A stretch of DNA of 64,000 bases, from contig NC_057925.1 of NCBI RefSeq assembly GCF_018873765.1, forward strand, positions 2,248,927 through 2,312,926, read 5' to 3'. Both the position numbers and the translations under genes were made by a program. The notes under the pieces were generated by a model. That model was not told the origin of the DNA. It searched no databases and saw nothing but the letters and a program-made list of their open reading frames with translations. The stretch's first letter is position 1; each line of letters starts with the position of its first letter. The DNA comes from Telopea speciosissima. Lineage: Eukaryota; Streptophyta; Magnoliopsida; Proteales; Proteaceae. Below are positions 57,366-64,000 of this stretch, piece after piece.

Positions 57366-59088
57366 TCTTCTTTTTTTCTCCCTCAAATAAGTTGATTTGA
57401 GTTCTTTTACCCTTTTAGGTTATGCTTATTACTACATACTCTTCTTTGTACCTATCCAAGTGAGTGGCTGGTCCTCTCTCTTTTTTCTTTTTTTCTAAGG
57501 TTGGAGTCCAGCTTCATTTTTTCGTTAATGAAAATGAAAGGAACCAAACTTTGGGATCCACCTGTATCTGTTTAACATTATTTGCTCAACACAACCACTG
57601 ACCCCTCAAGCCTCTACGTTAATTAATGTTATTCTTAATGTCTGTTTGAAAAGTAATCCTCCTTGGCCGCCCTCGCCAGCTGCTTCTTTTATTTTCTTGT
57701 TAACTCTTAAATTTTCCTTCCACATGGTTTTTACCATCTTTGATTTGATATCATTTGTATCTTAAGTCTGGTTCGTAAACAGGGTTTAAAAACCAGGAAT
57801 TGGGATCTGGATCAATTTCGACCGGTTCTGATTTGAATTAAATCGAAATCAGCCTGGATTGATCCGGATCAACCCCATTATGGAGCCAATCCGATCTAAT
57901 TTTAAAACCATGTTCGTATATGATATGGCTCAAATATTAGTCTTTGACTCATTTAAAAAAAAAAAAAACCTTTTTAATGGGGTGTGGGATTTTACTAGTT
58001 TTATATTAATAAAACTAAACCCCACCTTTAAATAGAAGTCAATCTCCATAACTTTAGGTAGTGGTCTTATAAGTAATTTTGATCATGAGTATGTATGCCG
58101 TAATGCCTACTTATCCTCAAATGATTTAACACAAAATTGTGCAATTCCTGTAATAGACTTTTTCTGTACCATAAATTAATGTTTGCTGTAGGAGAAAGGT
58201 ATCCTTCACCCATGATGAAGGAAACACCCACCCATCTAAGATCATTATTACTCCCCGTGTTTGTTAGAGTTCCAAAATGCCCTCTGTAGTTCAACACCCA
58301 TTTCGGTCCTTAACTCCTGTAACCCACAAAACCAAGTGGGGTTTCTTTTGGAATATAACTATCAAATGTGGAGAAAATGATCTTAAATGTAATTTACACT
58401 TGAGAAAGCAGAAGGATTAGGATCGGCAAGAGGTATGGCTCTCAATAGATCTAGTTGAAGAAAGGCAAAATAGGATTTCATGTAACCAATCCCATTTAGT
58501 TTGCAAACTCGATGGTCAGTAATTTAAAGTTTCCATGTTTTATTCCCCCAGTTTTCCTCTATTCTAAAAACAAATTCTCTTTCTATGTGTGTTTATGTCT
58601 AGCATTACTGTCACCTTATATCTTGCCTGTGTGTTCTCATCAGTTGAATCTTAAAGGGAAATACATTCAAGATTCTTGCATGGGTATATAGTTTTACTGA
58701 AACACACCTCCACACTGCCGTTTACTAAGCCTAGAGTCTATTCAAACTACCATTTTAAGAACCAGTTCAAATCTCTGAAAGCATCTCACCAGGTTTACCC
58801 CAAACCGCAGGGTTTCCACCGAATTCAATCTCAATCTCTTGCTGCCCGGAGTGGGGAGAGAGGGTGGGAGGGGGGGAGGGTTGGGTTAGTTAATCTTCAT
58901 AGGAGAGTCGCCAACAGGCACAAAACAATGGGAGAACCAAATGAATGGAACATCCTCAACTTGCAGAAAACAAACTTTTTTTTAATGGAAATTGCAGACA
59001 ACAAACTTGAATTTTTGCTTCTTTTTTTTTTCCCCCTCCCTTTTTTATTTTCCCTCACTTACATTATGCACCAAGTATTGTAGCAATA

Positions 59089-62000
59089 CTATTGAAATTC
59101 CTTTGTCGTGGTAGAATCATTCAAAAACTCAGTTGTGTCCACTAGCTGGAATACGCGATCATCTTTGTCTACCCCGTGGGATTTTTTGAGCTTGGCCACC
59201 AGAACCCACATATTGGCAAGCTCATTCTCAAGATAAGCTTCTCTTTGTTTAGATTCCTCCACCTTCTTTTGAAGCTCTGCTTCTCTTTGATCCTTTTCCA
59301 TCAAAGCAGCTTCATAGGACAACTCCCTCTCTCGACTCACGGCAAGTTCTCTCTTGACGTCTGCAGGGAATCCCCCTTGATCATAGCGCCTAGAAAGACC
59401 ATCCCTCTTGATATTCCTCCCAGAACCACTGGCTCTACGCTGGCTAGGCGAATTCTGTAGCACAGCCAACTCAGCAGCTAATCTCTCATTATGGTTCAGG
59501 AGTTTGGCAACTTCTTCTGATAATGCTTTGAGTTCTACAGCAGCAGCCGAAGCCAACCCTTTGGCATACGAGCTCTCTTCTGCCAGTTTCTGGTTTCGAA
59601 CTTCTAGTTGATCTTTTGCTTCGGTCAGTTCAGTTACTTTCTGTTCCAATACTTCAATCTTGGTAGCCTAATAAAAAAAAAAAGATTTGGGCATTAATAG
59701 CCAGATCTGATTAGAATGACAAATGTAATAATGGAAATCTTAACACGGTATCAAGTCATTTATGACAGGATTCAGGTTTCAGAATTATCATCATGTAACA
59801 TATTTCTACGAGGTTCCATGTGAATCATAAGATGAATCAAGATGTAATTTCATCATGATAGTCAAGTACTCAAACAAGAAAGGTTCCATGTGAATCATAA
59901 GAAATGAAGATGGGATCAATCTTATTAGTGCAACAAGATGAAAGGGCTTCTTGTCTGGCTGATATATCCTTTTCTCACACAACTATATTGCACATATTGT
60001 CAGTGCTGTGAGTTGCAGCTTTATTACTTCTCCCCAAACCCATAAACCCTACCCTGGTTATTTCAATTCATTTAACTATCTTTAAATAACAAATTTGATA
60101 TAAAGTAGCACTTTACATACAGCACATTTGAGTAACATAAAAAAACTTGTGCCAAAAGTGTATAAATATCATTGGATCCTCTCTTACATTACAAATAAAA
60201 AAAATCGATCAACTGTAGCATATATATGATTAATATAAAAGCCAAAAAAAGAAGAAGCACACAGAACACAAAAATATAGATTATTGATGGGGTTATCACC
60301 CAGAGGCTGCTTAGATATCTAGTTGAGTGACTGGTCAGATTTTGCCTACAAATGCCTAGGCCCTCCTGAACCACCAGTTGCCAAAGTCACTCCTAGCCTC
60401 CTAGGTTTTACAACACCAGGACCAAGTGATAACCACTTGCTTTCAAATATTTTTTAAGAGTTGAATAAACCATCATATGGACGTAAAAGTAACAAAAAGT
60501 AAGTACTACTAAGAGAGGAGCACATTACATCAGAAGAAAGCATTCATTTTCTTGTATGTTTAGCTCCAGCCAAAAGTCCAGCTCATCATGAACTTTATCC
60601 CAAAACAATCATACAAAACCTAAATTACTAAGAATAATTAATAGAAGAGTCATGTTACTAAAAACCTGTTCTTGCAGAAGCAGCTCTTCATTAGCATCTC
60701 TCAACTTCAAATTTTCTTTGCTTGTACAAAATTTCCCGTGGATGCTTCCCCCTTTTGTATGCTGTTGAGAAAGTGGCACTGCAGGATTGGAATTCCTCAA
60801 CTGAAGTGCTTCAGACAGCTGTTGTTTTAAGACAGCAACTGTTTCTTGCAATTCTTCATAATCACATATCTGGAGAAACAGGACATATGAGGGAAAAACT
60901 TGTTATTCCCATGCCCACACACATGCACACATGAGAGAGAGAGAGAGGAAACCTTTTGGTTAAGCTGCTCTTGAATTATCCTGTTATCGGCAGCTTTCAC
61001 CTGAACCAAATGAAACAACAGGATTCATTGCACATGAATGAAGGATGATAACTAAACAACGTTATGCTATACTTCACTCGGAGAATAACAATTGTGGAAA
61101 ATTGCCAAAACATAGTCCTGTCAAGAGAAGGCTCTCTTGATGGTCCATTTAGTGATGCTACGTGCTACAATCATGTGGCAATTCTGACCGTCGCATAAGA
61201 TGGCATGGTGTGGATTAGCCATGGGTTAAATTTCAAAGCCAAAATCAATAATATTACCCCCCCCCACCCAAATATTGACATGGACACTCTCCATAGACCA
61301 TGTCTTGTGTGCACCTTCTTGGTAGTCCTGAATTTTCAAAGCTTTATTTTGCCAGTTGGCCAGCTCCAATTGCTCTGAAACTTGATATGTGAGTGGGGAC
61401 ATTGGGATCTACCAGTCTACAAAATTGGGCCCCATCTGTATGCCACATTACAGATATTTTTGGCCAACAAGATAAGCATCTCTAGTGGGCCGACCAGATA
61501 ACCTTTACCCTAATTCTTACTATGCCTTTCTCCTTTTCCCCCCACATTAGAACTTGAAACTGTGCCAATACATGGACTAAAACATGATAGCAACAAAATA
61601 AGGGATTACCCCACAAAGTAGAAGTAACTGAATGGCAAGGTTTTGTAACTCGAAAACTGAGAAAGAGAGAAAAAACTCAGGCTGAAAAAGAACAAAAGAA
61701 AGCTTCATTGCTGTAAAATTAATGTGTTGCTACAATGCCCCATTCTGAGTCTTATTTGTAGACTTGAAAAACCTGAGAAAACCAAACTGAACTCAAAGGT
61801 ATTAATAGGACTCTAATAGCATATGTAATTCCTGACCAAATAATCCTAAAATAACAAGGGAAACAACTGAAACAAAGTTTAAAAAAAAAAAAAAATCTCA
61901 TTTTGGAGATGGCAGAAAAACAGTCCTCATATGACTTGCTGCCAACACCAGAAACTGGGCTGAAAGACCAAAATTCTGATCTGGTTTGATTGGAATATAA

Positions 62001-63893
62001 GAGGCAACACTTCCAGGCTTATTTGGACTGAAAAAACCCAAATTGGAAAGGAACTACACCGAAGAGTTCAGGTAATCCGTTATGCTCCTTTGTATGTATG
62101 CAAGTAATGGTGCATCTTAGAAATGTTTGTTCGTTTTCTTGGTATAAGGTTGATACTCCTCTGCATCAAACCAAACTGTGCATGCAGAAATAACAAACTT
62201 GATGTGCAGGCTGAGAGGATGGCTGTATGACCAGGATGCGAGGAAAAAGTAATAGACATAGGATTGGAATTACCTCTAGTTCAAGGGACTTCTGATTCAA
62301 TTGCTCCATTGTTTCAGCCAAAGCCTGTAACATGAGATTAGAACCCCAAAAAATAAAAATAAAAATGATAATAAGAAAAGCCTTCTTCTCAGAGAAGAGC
62401 AGCCTATCATATCCAAAAGATGGCTGGTCTTTACCTGTGACAGCTCCACTGCATCTATCTTGCTCTGAGAAGCTAGAACAGAAACATCAATTTGCTTCTC
62501 TAGGGAAGCTATCTGCTGGTTTTTTGCCTTGATTTCATCATTTAATCTTCTCATTTCAACCTTAAATAAAAAATCCATCAGTATTTGAATCATAAGCATA
62601 TAAATACTAGTTTTATTGTGAGTAGGTTAAGGAATGGAGCTATTACATGAATCTGTTCCTTCTTAGGGTTATTTGCAGCCTCTTCTGACAAGCGTTTTAA
62701 AGCACTGGAATGCAGAGCCACCTCCCCAGCCAAGATTTTTTGTTGCTCTCTTAGAAGTTCTATTTGGTCGATAATTTTAGAATTAGGCTGCCATCAGAAA
62801 AGACATGTAAATTTAAAAATGAGCCTAAAAAAATGAGGAGTCAAACTCATGGTGAAACCTATCTAAGCATGTTTTAAATATGATTGCAAGAGAAGACAAT
62901 AACCGCATCGGCGCATCACATAAACTTGTAAGAGTTATGCTAATACATAATTCATTTTGGAGGATCAAAGAAACATTTCATTTAACTTGTAAGGCTCAGT
63001 GATCTTGATTATGATGGTTTCAATAGATTTTGTCTCAAAATAAACGAAGGGGTTAAAAACAGAAATCAATTAAAGCTAGCAGTAGCACAAAACACTGAAC
63101 CTTGTCCTGACCATTTAGGGTTGGTTAAACCAATTCCTTCCACCATTGCACTTCAATTAGGGCTGTGTCTTCTGTTCACTGGAAATTACATAAATGATCT
63201 GAACTAAATGCATTCCCAACAGTGTGAATTAGTAAAGAGACTTCATGTGAAGGTCTGTTCATTTAATCATCAGAAATTCTTTTACTGCCCCAAGCTATTT
63301 CACTAGCTTCTATGCTTCTAGAATCTAATTGAAAACAGCAAAATATTAAAGCTCAACAAGAACCAGAAAGGATAAAAGGTAGAAGCCATCTGACTTTATT
63401 TTTTGGACGCAAGATGACCTTTGACATAAACATTTAAAGACAAATAAACTAAATGAATACAAAAATTGCAGCAGAATTGTCAGGATCCCCCCCAAAATTC
63501 TTTGAGCAACTCGACTGCATTTGCCACAGAATCAGAGAAGCTAATTAAAATAAGTTACAATCCTACATCTGTTCATGCACAACTTTATTTTCTATCAAGT
63601 GAGCATATACTTCCAAGAACATAGCCCATATTTGAGTTGACACTTGATAGATTACAAACACATACCAAAAATGCCTCTTGCATGGAGAAAGAATTGTCAG
63701 GATCTTCTCTATCATGATCAGCTTCCAACAAAACATCAGTGGGAGAAGTTTCTGTGGGTAAAGAATTGGAAATTCGGGGCTCCGTTGGACAACTACTTTC
63801 TGCTTGAGGAGTTGAAGGTGTAGTAATTGATTTTGTACCACTGGATTTATCACCATCGGTACTAGTCATGATCACCAAACTATTATCGCGTTT
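59089..63893 (-). CDS. KIN-7 (MKRP-type) kinesin, C-terminal part, seven exons, 5' end off the window
   Basis: Exons in transcript order: 63893-63666, 62787-62647, 62560-62435, 62324-62274, 61000-60953, 60869-60666, 59667-59089. All introns are GT-AG and every exon is a whole number of codons. Together they encode the last 458 residues; the motor domain must lie to the right of 64000. The sequence is almost all coiled coil (ALKRLSEEAANNPKKEQIH, RRLNDEIKAKNQQIASLEKQ, DNRIIQEQLNQK). It ends with the block ENELANMWVLVAKLKK typical of plant KIN-7 kinesins related to MKRP1/2. Such proteins are plus-end microtubule motors; some are mitochondrial or plastid-associated. The exon at 63893 is Ser/Thr/Pro-rich (PSTPQAESSCPTEP), a likely disordered linker after the motor. 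Further exons between 62787 and 63666 cannot be excluded. Confidence 0.88.
61080..61520. other. Possible transposon-derived sequence in a KIN-7 intron
   Basis: Within the 1273-base intron (61001-62273) this block is more GC-rich than its surroundings and contains a poly-C run at 61257-61266. No ends or target duplication could be defined. Confidence 0.25.
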
Positions 63894-64000
63894 CTGAACA
63901 GAAAAAACTCAAATTATATAGGAATCAATTAACTAAGGAGATCAAAAGGAAAATCAAACTTTGTCAGTGGGGAAAGCAACACCACCCACTTTCATCATTC

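Larger units (their letters stand above)
54412..59088. other. Gene-free intergenic DNA
   Basis: No gene recognised. It holds a foldback at 55545-55682, a shrunken family A MITE at 55967-56040 and a foldback at 57185-57365. Sequence near 57780-57900 has the CCGGATCAA-type degenerate repeat. 58700-59088 is probably 3' untranslated sequence of the kinesin gene on the minus strand. Confidence 0.4.

Noticed and set aside
58676-59083. Plus-strand ORF of 135 aa
   Set aside because: It is antisense to the probable 3' untranslated region of the kinesin gene; low-complexity Leu/Phe end from a T-run.
1-64000. CRISPR arrays, operons, tRNA or rRNA genes
   Set aside because: None is expected or seen. The tandem repeats found have long units without spacers, and no tRNA-like A/B-box pair was found by eye.

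Overview
The window is plant nuclear DNA. Spliceosomal GT-AG introns run throughout, the sequence is AT-rich, and the recognisable genes are plant-type: a chromomethylase, a PLS-class pentatricopeptide-repeat (PPR) protein, a KIN-7 kinesin, a BCS1-like AAA-ATPase and a KIB/DUF295 F-box relic. Old LTR-retrotransposon, pararetrovirus and MITE debris fills the spaces between genes. A flowering plant with a repeat-rich genome is a safe reading; I do not name a species.

Layout. 1-1100: probable promoter and first exon of a gene leaving to the left. 1100-8500: gene-free, repeat-rich, with a 1.56 kb hAT-like element at the junction of a 0.3 kb direct duplication and several short palindromic MITEs, three of them back to back. 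8632-18427 (+): a complete 21-exon CMT3-type chromomethylase (860 aa) that uses one GC-AG intron and carries a four-copy 229 bp tandem repeat and a MITE in its introns. 18769-19191 (-): a two-EF-hand calcium-binding protein, convergent with CMT3. 22835-23267 (-) and 23347-25824 (+): a small conserved protein and a PPR protein, head to head with 79 bp between start codons. 25825-31450: gene-free. 31455-32672 (+): F-box/DUF295 pseudogene with at least four frameshifts. 33836-about 35500 (+): fragment of an endogenous caulimovirid (movement protein, a second ORF, start of a third) beside a long TA repeat. 36795-38342 (-): intronless AAA-ATPase. 38343-53900: gene-poor, with a hAT-type MITE bounded by an exact 8 bp duplication and a complete but internally deleted Copia element (two LTRs, 5 bp target duplication). 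53907-54287 (-): small three-helix membrane protein. 59089-63893 (-): last seven exons of a KIN-7 kinesin whose motor domain lies beyond the right edge.

The genes do not form a pathway; they are independent plant loci. The main regulatory themes are (i) the dense set of short palindromic elements with 9-11 bp target duplications (Mutator-like MITEs), several inside introns; (ii) repeats inside the introns of the DNA methyltransferase gene itself, which could be methylated by the system the gene belongs to; and (iii) the short shared promoter of the PPR gene and its divergent partner. Exon limits were read by eye from splice consensus plus frame continuity. Family calls rest on motif recognition, not on a database search.
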